This document shows positions 26,101 to 33,065 of a stretch of 64,000 nucleotides of DNA, in pieces. The position numbers and the translations under genes were made by a program. The stretch's first letter is position 1, and each line of letters begins with the position of its first letter. The stretch is taken from contig NZ_VIGV01000002.1 in NCBI RefSeq assembly GCF_007858445.1, positions 788,403 to 852,402 of the forward strand. Direction: 5' to 3'. The notes beneath the pieces are model-generated. The model was given only the letters and a program-made list of their open reading frames with translations, made no database searches and was not told the origin of the DNA. Source of the stretch: Tsukamurella sputi. Its GTDB lineage: Bacteria > Actinomycetota > Actinomycetes > Mycobacteriales > Mycobacteriaceae.

Positions 26101-27456
26101 TGCGACACCCTGCAGCGCAGCGCCGATCGACTGGACGAACTGGGTCATCGTGCCGTTCGCGGACAGCTGCGCGAACGTGCCCGAGAGCCCCGTCAGGGTG
26201 TCCTTGAACGTCGTGTTCATGTAGCCGGCGATGCCGGTCAGCGTGGTCTGCAGGCCGGTGAGGTTCTGCCGCGCGAACTGCGTGACCGACGCTCCGAGAC
26301 CGTCGAACATCTTGTCCTGCACCGCGGTCTTGAGGCTTTTCCACTCCGGGCCGAGGGCCTTGATGGCCTGCACGAACTCGCGGGCGTTCGGCGAGAGCTT
26401 CGCGAGGGCCTCGGCGTACTTGTCCGCTCCCGGGGTGGCGCCCTTCTGCGCGTCGGCGAGGTCGCGGGTGGCCTTGGCGAGGTCGACCTGCGCGTTCACC
26501 AGCGACTTGTCGGCGGCCTCCTTGGCGTCCTTGGCCTTGGTGACGATGTCGGAGCCGCCGATGCCCTTCGCGTTCGCCTCAGCGGTGTCCTTCGTCTTGT
26601 CGGCGGTGTCGGACTTCGCCTCCTTGACGCGCTGCGCGGCGGTCTTGACGCGGTTGTCTGCCTCCGCACGATCGAGCGCTGTCGATTTGCGGTCGGAGTA
26701 GACCTTGTTTCGAGCCTCCTCCGCGCGGGCGAGGGAGATCTCCGCCGACTCCTGCGAGAGCTGCGCGTCGGTGAGCTGATCGTTCATGTCGCGCAGCGCG
26801 CGAGAGGCCTTCTCGTAGCTGGCATTCAGGTCGTCCTGGGCGTCCTTCGCCTTCTTCTGCGCATCGACGACCGACTCCTGAGCGCGGCGTACGCCGTCCT
26901 GGGCGTCGGCGATCCGGTTCGCGGCGGCCTCCATGTCGGCACCGGTCGCGTTGCCCATGTCCTTCATCGCGGAGAAGGCGTCCTTGATACCGGAGATCCC
27001 GACGAGGCCGGTCGCTCCGATGCCTCCGAGGACACCAGCGAGGGCGGAGGCAGCGCCGACGGCGCCGAGGAGGGCGGGGACGAGTGCGGTGATGCCGGCG
27101 GCGAGGGCGCCGAACTTGATCGCCCCCATGGCGTTGAGGGACCGTCCTGCGCGGTCGGCGCCGGACGACACGCGGCCGAGGCTGCCGCCGTCGTTGACGT
27201 CGATGCGCGCAGTCCGGTTGCGGGCCAGTGCGTCCAGGCGTGCCTCGGTGTCGCCGGGGTCGAGATCGACGCGGAGCTGCGCGGTCCGCGTGCGTGCGAG
27301 CTGGTCGAGCTGCTCGCGCGCACGGGCGATGTCGGCGTCGACGTCGACGGTGTAGACGACGTGGATCCGCTCGAGGCCTGCGCGGAGCTTCTCCGCGAAG
27401 TCGTCGAGGGTCGGCTCAACCTTGATGGTTGCTTTACCGGCCGAATAGTCCGCCAC
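23200..27456 (-). CDS. Tape measure protein with M15-like peptidase and lytic transglycosylase domains
   Basis: A 1418-residue protein that sets tail length. Residues about 110-150 are hydrophobic, about 180-330 coiled coil, and about 480-640 a long hydrophobic helical zone. Near residue 905 is 'HSSGNAIDV' (HxxGxAxD) and near 990 'DHLHV', the metal ligands of LAS/M15-type peptidases. Near residues 1225-1330 is an SLT-like muramidase domain with catalytic Glu in 'NEEASWDPHATNGDAFGLGQ'. GTG 27456 follows GGAGGTG. At 3 bases per 1.5 angstrom of helix the tail would be about 200 nm. Confidence 0.93.
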   Translation of the reverse strand: MADYSAGKATIKVEPTLDDFAEKLRAGLERIHVVYTVDVDADIARAREQLDQLARTRTAQLRVDLDPGDTEARLDALARNRTARIDVNDGGSLGRVSSGADRAGRSLNAMGAIKFGALAAGITALVPALLGAVGAASALAGVLGGIGATGLVGISGIKDAFSAMKDMGNATGADMEAAANRIADAQDGVRRAQESVVDAQKKAKDAQDDLNASYEKASRALRDMNDQLTDAQLSQESAEISLARAEEARNKVYSDRKSTALDRAEADNRVKTAAQRVKEAKSDTADKTKDTAEANAKGIGGSDIVTKAKDAKEAADKSLVNAQVDLAKATRDLADAQKGATPGADKYAEALAKLSPNAREFVQAIKALGPEWKSLKTAVQDKMFDGLGASVTQFARQNLTGLQTTLTGIAGYMNTTFKDTLTGLSGTFAQLSANGTMTQFVQSIGAALQGVAPMISGLVQMVTTATAAMGPSLGTFFTTLGTTLGQMGPALGQLGAQLLTALTPVLPVIGQLVSAISTGLGPALDPLGQLIATFGRALVPLAEPLGQLIAALANGLRPVLPILAEALGPLIKLVADLLNAVAPLLPPLLQLANAILQPLITIISSVVSAMAPLIKQLADAFKPVIEKIAPILAEVGKTLGQALADAIKQLTPFMMPLVNAFLKLLEACLPLLPAWEQMIVSQLPVMVELMKVLLPIITKLIELFTWLVTNVIVPLVLKYFDILTEKYTRMGEEIRSFVDGAKKRWNDLVDFIGGLPDRIANSAKGMWEGLKGNLVTVINWILTRWNSLADTLTWKVPDIPGLPKRGETITMIPKAALLRADGGPVFGPGGPRADLIPSMLSNGEYVINAAAVAKYGVGMFDRLNAQRFADGGAVGTIKPTAEGLNAGADYLRTAIMQKFPAITTIGGRRAEDGYGEHSSGNAIDVMIPNFGSADGKALGAQVLAFLQENAATLQLDGIIYQQATYGYGGSLTSPKAMSDRGSDTQNHMDHLHVILGKGRGASAAAIPAPTGTLAGVSDAKPTTVDGQNVDGAWDPAKQEQQDGRNDPQKYQAPAPTTTSGSAPSSWSDVLGLGAQALVKGQVSSLLSVFGIPDKMPPILSAALDLPGHIVKRDASWKAPGLGNLTTPAAGGSQTNPTGDLLGKFIPGLANLPGLSSSTVAPAANVAGTAGPGATLPLTGQKGTPTTKTPAETLTSTLSAPPANYKGGKQATYDAAYKAFRESGLAAEEWTPLVNLINEEASWDPHATNGDAFGLGQMLGGTKAKYLPDSSSDPYVQVKAMIKYIGDRPDYGTPSKAWELWQSRSPHWYANGGLVSGPGGGRSDMIPALLSHGEYVVNAAQAALHMPALEAINAGQRVTTPLPPAPAPSTLYALQGNDSGGRGQGGDTIFNIRTATVEDAFMQAQTKSNQQRAAQLASL

Positions 27457-27486
27457 CGTTCACCTCCGGATGGGTACGCCAAATAG

Positions 27487-27500
27487 CCCAGTGACCTGGG
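27487..27500. promoter_or_regulatory. Palindrome upstream of the lipoprotein moron
   Basis: CCCAG-TGAC-CTGGG lies between the divergent tape measure and lipoprotein starts. TACGAT at about 27521-27526, seven bases before the lipoprotein ATG, could be a -10 box giving a nearly leaderless transcript. Both assignments are tentative. Confidence 0.3.
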
Positions 27501-27532
27501 TGAATGGTTGGGGTGTGCTTTACGATCCGGCG

Positions 27533-27925
27533 ATGAAGAAGACACTCATCGCAGGGCTTGCGCTCGCGGCCGTCGCGGGCTGCGGTTCGACGCCAAGCAC
27601 CGAACCGCCGCAGGCCCAGCCGTCCAGCGGCACCACGCAGCACGTGAGCACGACGACCAGCGCACGCGAGGCGAACACGTCCGGCTACCTCAGTGCGACC
27701 CGCCAGAACACCACTGATCAGGTGCCAGATGCCAAGCTGATCGAGATCGGGCGGACCCTCTGCGCGGAACTCCGCCGAGGGGAATGGAAGAACACCGTGC
27801 TCGACGATTCGCCGATGGTCGCGGGGATCTCGGTTCAGATGCGCATCAACGCAGGCTTCGCCGCAGTGCACTACCTGTGCCCGGACCAGGAGGCGGACTA
27901 CCTCCGACGGTCCTCGGGCAACTGA
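27533..27925 (+). CDS. DUF732-like secreted lipoprotein (moron inside the tail operon)
   Basis: A 130-residue lipoprotein encoded opposite to all surrounding late genes. The signal peptide 'MKKTLIAGLALAAVAGCGST' has a lipobox VAGC with the lipidated Cys at residue 17. After a Ser/Thr-rich spacer, the C-terminal domain ('LIEIGRTLCAELRRGEW' to 'AAVHYLCPDQEADYL') matches the DUF732 pattern, with two cysteines that can pair. DUF732 proteins are common cell-wall proteins of mycobacteria. Placement and orientation indicate lysogenic expression; superinfection exclusion or envelope modification is inferred. ATG 27533 was chosen for the signal peptide. Confidence 0.75.
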   Translation: MKKTLIAGLALAAVAGCGSTPSTEPPQAQPSSGTTQHVSTTTSAREANTSGYLSATRQNTTDQVPDAKLIEIGRTLCAELRRGEWKNTVLDDSPMVAGISVQMRINAGFAAVHYLCPDQEADYLRRSSGN

Positions 27926-27935
27926 GGGCGATGCT

Positions 27936-28388
27936 CTAAGCGGGCCGGCCGGTGGCGATCGCCACCGACGTGCGGAGCCGCTGCAACCCCTGCGCCCGCC
28001 ACATCCGCTCCACCGCCGGCACCGGCACCACGGCCTGGATCCCCGAGGCGTCGGCCTGCCCAGTTACCGCGATCAGCTGCTCAAGCAGCGCGTGGGTCTT
28101 CGCGTTGTCGTACCGGTACTCGGTGAACCCACGGAACGTCGGCGGCTCCCCAGAGGGGAGAGGGGGCCGGTAGTCGCCGAGCATGGCCTCGGCCAGCTCC
28201 GGGTCCTCCTGCAGCGCCGCAAGGTACATGCTGCCGGGTCGGAGCTGGTCGATCAGTTCGAACAGGTCCCTCCAGTCCCGTTCGCCGCGCAGCCAGTCGT
28301 TGAGGTCCAGATGGAAGCGCTCGTGAAGGTCTGCGCGGATCTGCGCCCCGTAGCCACCGATGGTGTCTACGAGGCGGGCGTAGGGACC
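27936..28388 (-). CDS. Tail assembly chaperone, T part (made by -1 frameshift)
   Basis: The frame continues for about 150 residues after a -1 shift near the end of the upstream chaperone gene. It reads 'GPYARLVDTIGGYGAQIRAD' and ends 'TSVAIATGRPA'. It overlaps the zero frame by 22 bases and has no good start of its own before ATG 28229. The layout of G and G-T chaperones directly before the tape measure is conserved in siphoviruses. Candidate slip points are CCT-to-CCC at 28382-28385 and a CCCC run at 28400-28403 (minus strand). Confidence 0.75.
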   Translation of the reverse strand, partial: GPYARLVDTIGGYGAQIRADLHERFHLDLNDWLRGERDWRDLFELIDQLRPGSMYLAALQEDPELAEAMLGDYRPPLPSGEPPTFRGFTEYRYDNAKTHALLEQLIAVTGQADASGIQAVVPVPAVERMWRAQGLQRLRTSVAIATGRPA

Positions 28389-28804
28389 TCCGCGGCACCG
28401 GGGCCGTTGAGGTGGTTCACGACGTCGTAGCAGAGCGCCGCGAACAGGCGGCCCGCGTCCTCGCCGCTCTCCTCCTCGAGGCGCTCGAACGCGCCGACCA
28501 GACGGTCGAGGGCGATCTGGCCGCCCATGATGCTGATGATCGCGACGAAGTCCTTGCCGCGGACAGCCTGGTCCAGCGCGAGCTGATCGGACAGCTTCGC
28601 CGGGGCGATGAGCACGACGTCGGCGTCGAGATTGTCGTCGAGCTCCGACGCGGAAACGACGTACGGTTCGACGGTCCGCGCGACGCCGATCTTGAGGTTC
28701 GCGGCGCGCTCACGGTAGGAGTTGAACCGCGAGATCGCGGGCTCCTTCTGCGCGGCGGGCGCGGCCTTCTTCGCGGGCGTGGTCTTCTTGGTCGGTCCGG
28801 CCAT
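28367..28804 (-). CDS. Tail assembly chaperone, G part
   Basis: A 145-residue protein with a Lys/Ala/Pro-rich N-terminus ('TKKTTPAKKAAPAAQKEP') and a helical body ('DQAVRGKDFVAIISIMGGQI'). It binds the tape measure during tail assembly and is not in the virion. Location between tail tube and tape measure, and the overlapping -1 frame, support the call. ATG 28804. Confidence 0.82.
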   Translation of the reverse strand: MAGPTKKTTPAKKAAPAAQKEPAISRFNSYRERAANLKIGVARTVEPYVVSASELDDNLDADVVLIAPAKLSDQLALDQAVRGKDFVAIISIMGGQIALDRLVGAFERLEEESGEDAGRLFAALCYDVVNHLNGPGAAEVPTPAS

Positions 28805-28910
28805 GATGTGTGTTGCCTCCCTCGGCTGATTCCCCCGGTCGTGATGGTGTTGGAAGCCGGCCCGCGCCGCGCCGGGGGAGGAATCTACGGCGCGGACCGA
28901 CGATCAGGGG

Positions 28911-29837
28911 CTAGGCGACGGTGACGCTGCCGCCGGTGAGGCCCGACCCGTCCGCGGTGAGCGTGCCCGTGACACCCGAGAAGGTGACGGCGTACGGGCC
29001 GCCTGCCGAGCCGGACACGAGGACCTTGCTCGAGCCGACATTCGACAGGGCTGCGAGCGCGGACTTCACCGCAGCGGCGGTCGCACCCGGCGCGATACCC
29101 GCGGTGGTCTGACCGCCGATCGACAGGGTGTAGGTGCCGGTCGGGGTGCCCGACACGGTGACGGTGAACGTGCCGCCGGTGACGCCGAACCCGAGGGACG
29201 CCGCGATCGGGGCGAAGCCGGGGCCGTCGATGCCGGACTCGTACAGGTAGTCGCCGTCCTGCAGCAGGGTGAGCGTGGCGGGCGCCTCCGAGGCGCTGTC
29301 CATCTGCAGGGACTGCGCGCCCGGCTTGTCCAGGCTCATCTTGCCGAGGTGCCACCACTGCCAGATCGGATCGAGCGTCTCGTCGTTGACGTCCTCCGCG
29401 AGGAGGAACAGGGACCAGTAGCGCGGCGGGGAGCCTGCGGTCTTGGTCCACTTCACACCGCCGGTCGAGGTCATCTCGAACGCGTCGGCCTTGATGTTGA
29501 GGAGGATCTCCTTCGTGATCTGGCGGACCTCCTGCGGGGTGAAGTCAAGAGACAGGCCCTCGGACTGCAGGAACTTGCGGCGCGGCGCGCGGGCGCCGTA
29601 GCCCATGAGGTCGTTGTACTTCACGTCCGGGGTGATCTTGGCGCCGGCCTTCTGCTCGATCTCGCCGAGCGACTTGAAAGTCGACAGGGCGCCGGTCACG
29701 ATGCCGTTGGCGTCGAACAGCGGATCGGGGGCCTTGGCGCCCTTGGCCCACGGCTTCGCGAGGATCGCGAGGTCCTGTGCGGCGAGCGCACCGACGTCGA
29801 TGGCCTGCTTGTAGAGCTGGGTCTGGGTCTGGCTCAT
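28911..29837 (-). CDS. Major tail (tube) protein with C-terminal Ig-like module
   Basis: A 308-residue protein. Residues 1-210 are the tube domain ('TQLYKQAIDVGALAAQDLAI', 'RYWSLFLLAEDVNDETLDPI'). Residues about 221-308 are an extra module with 'GGQTTAGIAP' and 'SAGGPYAVTFSGVTGTLTAD', similar to a segment of the distal tail protein and likely displayed on the tail surface. ATG 29837 has AGGAGG-like sequence upstream. Confidence 0.88.
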   Translation of the reverse strand: MSQTQTQLYKQAIDVGALAAQDLAILAKPWAKGAKAPDPLFDANGIVTGALSTFKSLGEIEQKAGAKITPDVKYNDLMGYGARAPRRKFLQSEGLSLDFTPQEVRQITKEILLNIKADAFEMTSTGGVKWTKTAGSPPRYWSLFLLAEDVNDETLDPIWQWWHLGKMSLDKPGAQSLQMDSASEAPATLTLLQDGDYLYESGIDGPGFAPIAASLGFGVTGGTFTVTVSGTPTGTYTLSIGGQTTAGIAPGATAAAVKSALAALSNVGSSKVLVSGSAGGPYAVTFSGVTGTLTADGSGLTGGSVTVA

Positions 29838-29869
29838 GGCGAGCCTCCTTCTGAGGGTGGGTACGACAC

Positions 29870-29893
29870 AGCCCCCGGGGTTGGCCGGGGGCT
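29870..29893 (-). other. Intergenic hairpin before the tail-tube gene
   Basis: AGCCCCCGG / CCGGGGGCT is a perfect 9-bp stem with a 6-nt loop, between the tail terminator and tail-tube genes. A weaker CCCCCGG...CCGGGGG pair follows the tube gene (28832-28878). Lack of a T-run suggests partial termination or RNA processing around this highly expressed gene. Confidence 0.5.
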
Positions 29894-29910
29894 GCTTGGG
29901 GCGGGGGTGG

Positions 29911-30372
29911 TTAGGCAGTGCGCCGCAGCGTCAACGTGACGACGTTGGAGACGACGCGCCAATCGGGGTCGAGCTCGGGCAGCTGCTGATCAGCGGCCTC
30001 GACTTCGCAGTGGTGAACCGCCGTGCGGGTGCCGTCGGAGCGGGAGACGACCCCGCCCTTCCAGTACTGGCGGTGCAGTTCATCGGTGAGGTACGCGAGG
30101 ACGTCCCACGACTCCGCCCGGGAGCCGGTGCGCACCGACAGGAGGAGGTTGGCCTGCACCAGGCGGCCGTCCATCTCGGTGGTGCCGGGGACCTTCCGCG
30201 CTCGGACGAGAGGGATGCCCTCGGCGATCAGGTCCGGTGTGTCGTCCGGCCACCAGGTGACCGCGCGACCCACCGGTGTGCCGGCGTCGAGGAGCGGCTG
30301 CACCATGTCGAGCAGCAGGGCCTCCGCGTCGGGGATGCGGCGCCTGTAGCCCGCCGGGGGCTGCCAGGTCAC
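29911..30372 (-). CDS. Tail terminator protein
   Basis: A 153-residue protein directly before the tail tube gene, the usual terminator slot. It begins 'VTWQPPAGYRRRIPDAEALL' and has a central 'GRLVQANLLLSVRTGSRAES'. It caps the finished tube and joins it to the head connector. GTG 30372 overlaps the upstream stop (GTGA). The function is assigned from position and fold-like pattern. Confidence 0.72.
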   Translation of the reverse strand: MTWQPPAGYRRRIPDAEALLLDMVQPLLDAGTPVGRAVTWWPDDTPDLIAEGIPLVRARKVPGTTEMDGRLVQANLLLSVRTGSRAESWDVLAYLTDELHRQYWKGGVVSRSDGTRTAVHHCEVEAADQQLPELDPDWRVVSNVVTLTLRRTA

Positions 30373-30686
30373 CGGAGCATCCCGAGAACGGTGAGGAGGT
30401 CGTGGTGCGCGGCCTGGATGTTGCTGTCGCCGTCGTCGAAGCCGAATTCGTGCGCGAGCCCGTAGACCGCGTCGTCGCCGCCGACCGCCAGGGTCGCGAC
30501 GGGCCGGCCGTTCGATCCCTTGCTCATGACCACCCGTGCGGACGCGGCGAGCTGGCCGGTGCGGTGCGCCACGATCGACTGGTAGAAGCCAAGCGCGCGC
30601 AGACCGGTCATCCGGGTGAGCACCTCCACCTTGGTGGAACGCAGGACCTCACCCATGCCGCGGTAGCTGTACTTGAAGTTCTCCAT
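30369..30686 (-). CDS. Head-tail joining / HK97 gp10-like protein
   Basis: A 105-residue protein: 'RALGFYQSIVAHRTGQLAAS' then 'DDAVYGLAHEFGFDDGD', the typical gp10-like 'tgxLraSi ... YA.fvEfG' layout. It acts in the head-tail interface or as tail completion factor. ATG 30686 directly follows the upstream gene. Confidence 0.75.
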   Translation of the reverse strand: MENFKYSYRGMGEVLRSTKVEVLTRMTGLRALGFYQSIVAHRTGQLAASARVVMSKGSNGRPVATLAVGGDDAVYGLAHEFGFDDGDSNIQAAHHDLLTVLGMLR

Positions 30687-31034
30687 CTAGGTGACCTCCC
30701 GTACTCGCTGGGTGAACATGCCGGAATCCCACCCGGTCTGCGGCTGCACGCTGTGGTCCCATTCGGTCCGGCCGACGAGGTGCCACTTCGATCCGTCGGC
30801 GACGCGGATGATCGTGTCGCCCTTGCGGATGTCGGTGCCCTTCGGCAGGAACAGGGTCGCCTGGGCGAGTCCGCGGTCTTCGGCCTCCTGGGGCCATGAC
30901 GCGGACGTGGAGTCGAACGCGAACCCGACGCCGTCGACGCGGGTTCCGGTGGGGCCTCCTGGGCGGTCACCGAACCGGTCGCGGGGAGCATCCGGCCGGA
31001 CGATGGTGATCGCCTCGCCGTAGCGGAAGCTCAC
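30687..31034 (-). CDS. Head closure (stopper) protein
   Basis: A 115-residue, beta-rich protein ('LFLPKGTDIRKGDTIIRVAD', 'WHLVGRTEWDHS') like SPP1 gp16-type stoppers, which hold DNA in the filled head. GTG 31034 overlaps the adaptor gene's stop (GTGA). Position between adaptor and joining proteins supports the role. Confidence 0.72.
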   Translation of the reverse strand: MSFRYGEAITIVRPDAPRDRFGDRPGGPTGTRVDGVGFAFDSTSASWPQEAEDRGLAQATLFLPKGTDIRKGDTIIRVADGSKWHLVGRTEWDHSVQPQTGWDSGMFTQRVREVT

Positions 31035-31423
31035 CAGGCGCCCTTCATCCGCATCGACATGAACCCCGACGCGCGACCCTGGATCATCTGCGCCTCCGAG
31101 TCGAGGATGTACAGATTCCCCGACGGGTTGGAGAACGCGCGAGTGTGGCTGAACGGGCCGTACGTCTCCGTCTCGGACGACGTGCCGTCATCGTTGAGGG
31201 AGATCATGGCCCGCTTGACCATCGCGCAGACGAGGATCTTCACGCCGGTCGACTCTGCTTGGCCTGCGTCGATTCGGCGGGTCTCGACGGGGAACCACTG
31301 GCGGACCCAGTACGACGCGTCGGCGAGGAGCGTGTTCGCCCTCACCTTCTCGTCGTCGCTGAGGGTCCGCCAGCGGGCCTCGAGATCGTCCGCTGTGGCG
31401 TACGCCTGGTTAGGCGTCGTCAC
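31031..31423 (-). CDS. Head-tail adaptor protein
   Basis: A 130-residue mainly helical protein with 'ATADDLEARWRTLSDDEKVR' and 'VKILVCAMVKRAMISLNDDG', typical of gp6/gp15-type adaptors that dock on the portal. The C-terminal 'LYILDSEAQMI' is also usual. GTG 31423 is the only start compatible with the overlap of 14 bases with the preceding gene. Confidence 0.75.
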   Translation of the reverse strand: MTTPNQAYATADDLEARWRTLSDDEKVRANTLLADASYWVRQWFPVETRRIDAGQAESTGVKILVCAMVKRAMISLNDDGTSSETETYGPFSHTRAFSNPSGNLYILDSEAQMIQGRASGFMSMRMKGAW

Positions 31424-31700
31424 CCTCGGCTGCCTTCGCACGACCGCGGGGTGCAGCCTTGGCATCCGGCTTGTCGGATGCGTCTGCGATTGCGCCCTTC
31501 GCGTCGTCCGTCGACGACGGGGCGTCGTCGGCTTCCTTGCCATCGTCCTCGACGAGCTCCGGCTGGAACGCGTCGTGGCTCTGGAGGAAGTGCTCGACGT
31601 CGTCGGGGTGTACGTGCACGATCTCTCCTGCACGCGACTCGCGCCGCTTCCCGTCGACATCGATGTACTGCGCGGTGATGCGTGCCTTGAACGTGGCCAT
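31410..31700 (-). CDS. Hypothetical head-module protein (96 aa)
   Basis: A 96-residue protein with an ordered start ('MATFKARITAQYIDVDGKRR', 'VHVHPDDVEHFLQSH') and an acidic, Ala/Lys-rich disordered end. It lies between capsid and adaptor genes, as in many actinobacteriophages. No function is assigned. ATG 31700. Confidence 0.7.
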   Translation of the reverse strand: MATFKARITAQYIDVDGKRRESRAGEIVHVHPDDVEHFLQSHDAFQPELVEDDGKEADDAPSSTDDAKGAIADASDKPDAKAAPRGRAKAAEGDDA

Positions 31701-31703
31701 GAC

Positions 31704-32633
31704 TCAGCCCTTCCAGTTCGGATCGAGCGGGCCAATGCCGGTGAGCTTGACCACGCTATACGGGTTGGTGACCGCGAAGACCGGGCGGACGTCGGTCTGC
31801 ACCCACGTCACCTGCTCCTCCGCCTCGCGCCACGTCTCCGTGGAGATGGGCTTCTCGACGCCCATCACACCGACCTGACCGGAGGCCAGGAGGTACGCGG
31901 TTCCAGGGGCGACGCGGTTCGTTGCGAACATCGTCAAGCCGTAGGCAGCGAGCACCGCTGCCGAGGACTGCGACGAGGCGCCGTAGATGATGTCGAAGTT
32001 CGCCTTCTCCTGCGGGTTCACCAGCAGGAGGTTGAAGTCGACACCGAGCTCCGTACGGTCTGCGACGAGCTGCGCCTTGGCCAGGTCCGCGGCGGGCCAC
32101 TGCTGAGCGGTGGCCTGCGACGTGCCGCTGGTGACCACCGACGCCCAGTTGTTGCCGCCCACGGTCGTGTCCGAGGTGATCGCCGCATTGAGGGTCGCCA
32201 CGGCGCGCTGGTGCAGCTTCCGGTTGATGGTGTTCGCGAGCTTCATCGACTCCATCTGGATCGCCGACGGGTCGTTGCGGTCGCGGGCCTCGTCGGTGAC
32301 GGCGAACTTGCCACCGAACTTCTCGACCTGCGCCACCTGCGGGGTGGGCCGGTCGGCCGACACGATCGGGAACTCGGCCCCGGGAGCCACGTTCGCGACG
32401 TCGCGGGTCGAGTACAGATCGTTGTACGTCAGCTGCGTGTAGAGGATCGCGCCGCCGGAGACGCCGCCGATGGGCGAGAACACCTGGTCGGCGAAGAACC
32501 GCTGCAGCGACAGGTCGCTGATGTAGCGGGTGATCCGCGTCGGCTCCCGCAGCATCGTATCGACGGTGAGCGTCGAACCCGACACCTGGGGCGGGCCGAG
32601 CGGGTACTGAACGGGCAGTGTGGGGTTAGCCAT
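31704..32633 (-). CDS. Major capsid protein (HK97 fold)
   Basis: A 309-residue protein downstream of scaffold and decoration genes. It has the HK97-like order: N-arm, 'FGGKFAVTDEARDRNDPSAI' and the long spine helix 'IQMESMKLANTINRKLHQRA', then 'LLVNPQEKANFDIIYGA' and the C-terminal 'VTWVQTDVRPVFAVTNPYSV'. No long N-terminal delta domain is present, consistent with a separate scaffold. ATG 32633. Confidence 0.88.
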   Translation of the reverse strand: MANPTLPVQYPLGPPQVSGSTLTVDTMLREPTRITRYISDLSLQRFFADQVFSPIGGVSGGAILYTQLTYNDLYSTRDVANVAPGAEFPIVSADRPTPQVAQVEKFGGKFAVTDEARDRNDPSAIQMESMKLANTINRKLHQRAVATLNAAITSDTTVGGNNWASVVTSGTSQATAQQWPAADLAKAQLVADRTELGVDFNLLLVNPQEKANFDIIYGASSQSSAAVLAAYGLTMFATNRVAPGTAYLLASGQVGVMGVEKPISTETWREAEEQVTWVQTDVRPVFAVTNPYSVVKLTGIGPLDPNWKG

Positions 32634-32648
32634 GATCTGCGGCCCTTC

Positions 32649-33044
32649 CTAGTAGAGGCTCACGAAGCACTCGGCTCCGCTCGCGGTCGCGGCGGTGTAG
32701 GCGCGGCCGACAGCCACACCCGACGCCAGGGGGATGACGGCGCCGGTGGCGTCGACCTGGACCTCGGCGCCCGCGGTGACCGCGGCGCCGGCGACCACCG
32801 GCACGACGACCCCGCGGCCGCGGATGGCGTTGAACAGGTTCCCGGCCGGCGCGTCATACGCGGCGACGCCGACGGTCTTGCCGCCCGCGGTGGGGAGTGC
32901 CGCGACGAACGTCCCGGATGTGGCGTCCTGGCCGGTGTTGGCGATGTCGACGAAGCGCTTCCCCGAGACCGCGACGGACGCCTTGAACGTGATGTTGTCG
33001 CCGTCGTCGTAGAGGGGGATGCACTCGTTGTTGTAGATGCCCAT
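32649..33044 (-). CDS. Head decoration protein
   Basis: A 131-residue protein rich in Ala, Val and Gly with beta-strand character ('FKASVAVSGKRFVDIANTGQ', 'GVVVPVVAGAAVTAGAEVQV'), matching small capsid-stabilising proteins (DUF2190-like). It lies between scaffold and capsid genes. ATG 33044 has GGAGAC upstream. Confidence 0.75.
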   Translation of the reverse strand: MGIYNNECIPLYDDGDNITFKASVAVSGKRFVDIANTGQDATSGTFVAALPTAGGKTVGVAAYDAPAGNLFNAIRGRGVVVPVVAGAAVTAGAEVQVDATGAVIPLASGVAVGRAYTAATASGAECFVSLY

Positions 33045-33065
33045 GAGGCGTCTCCTTCGGAGTGG

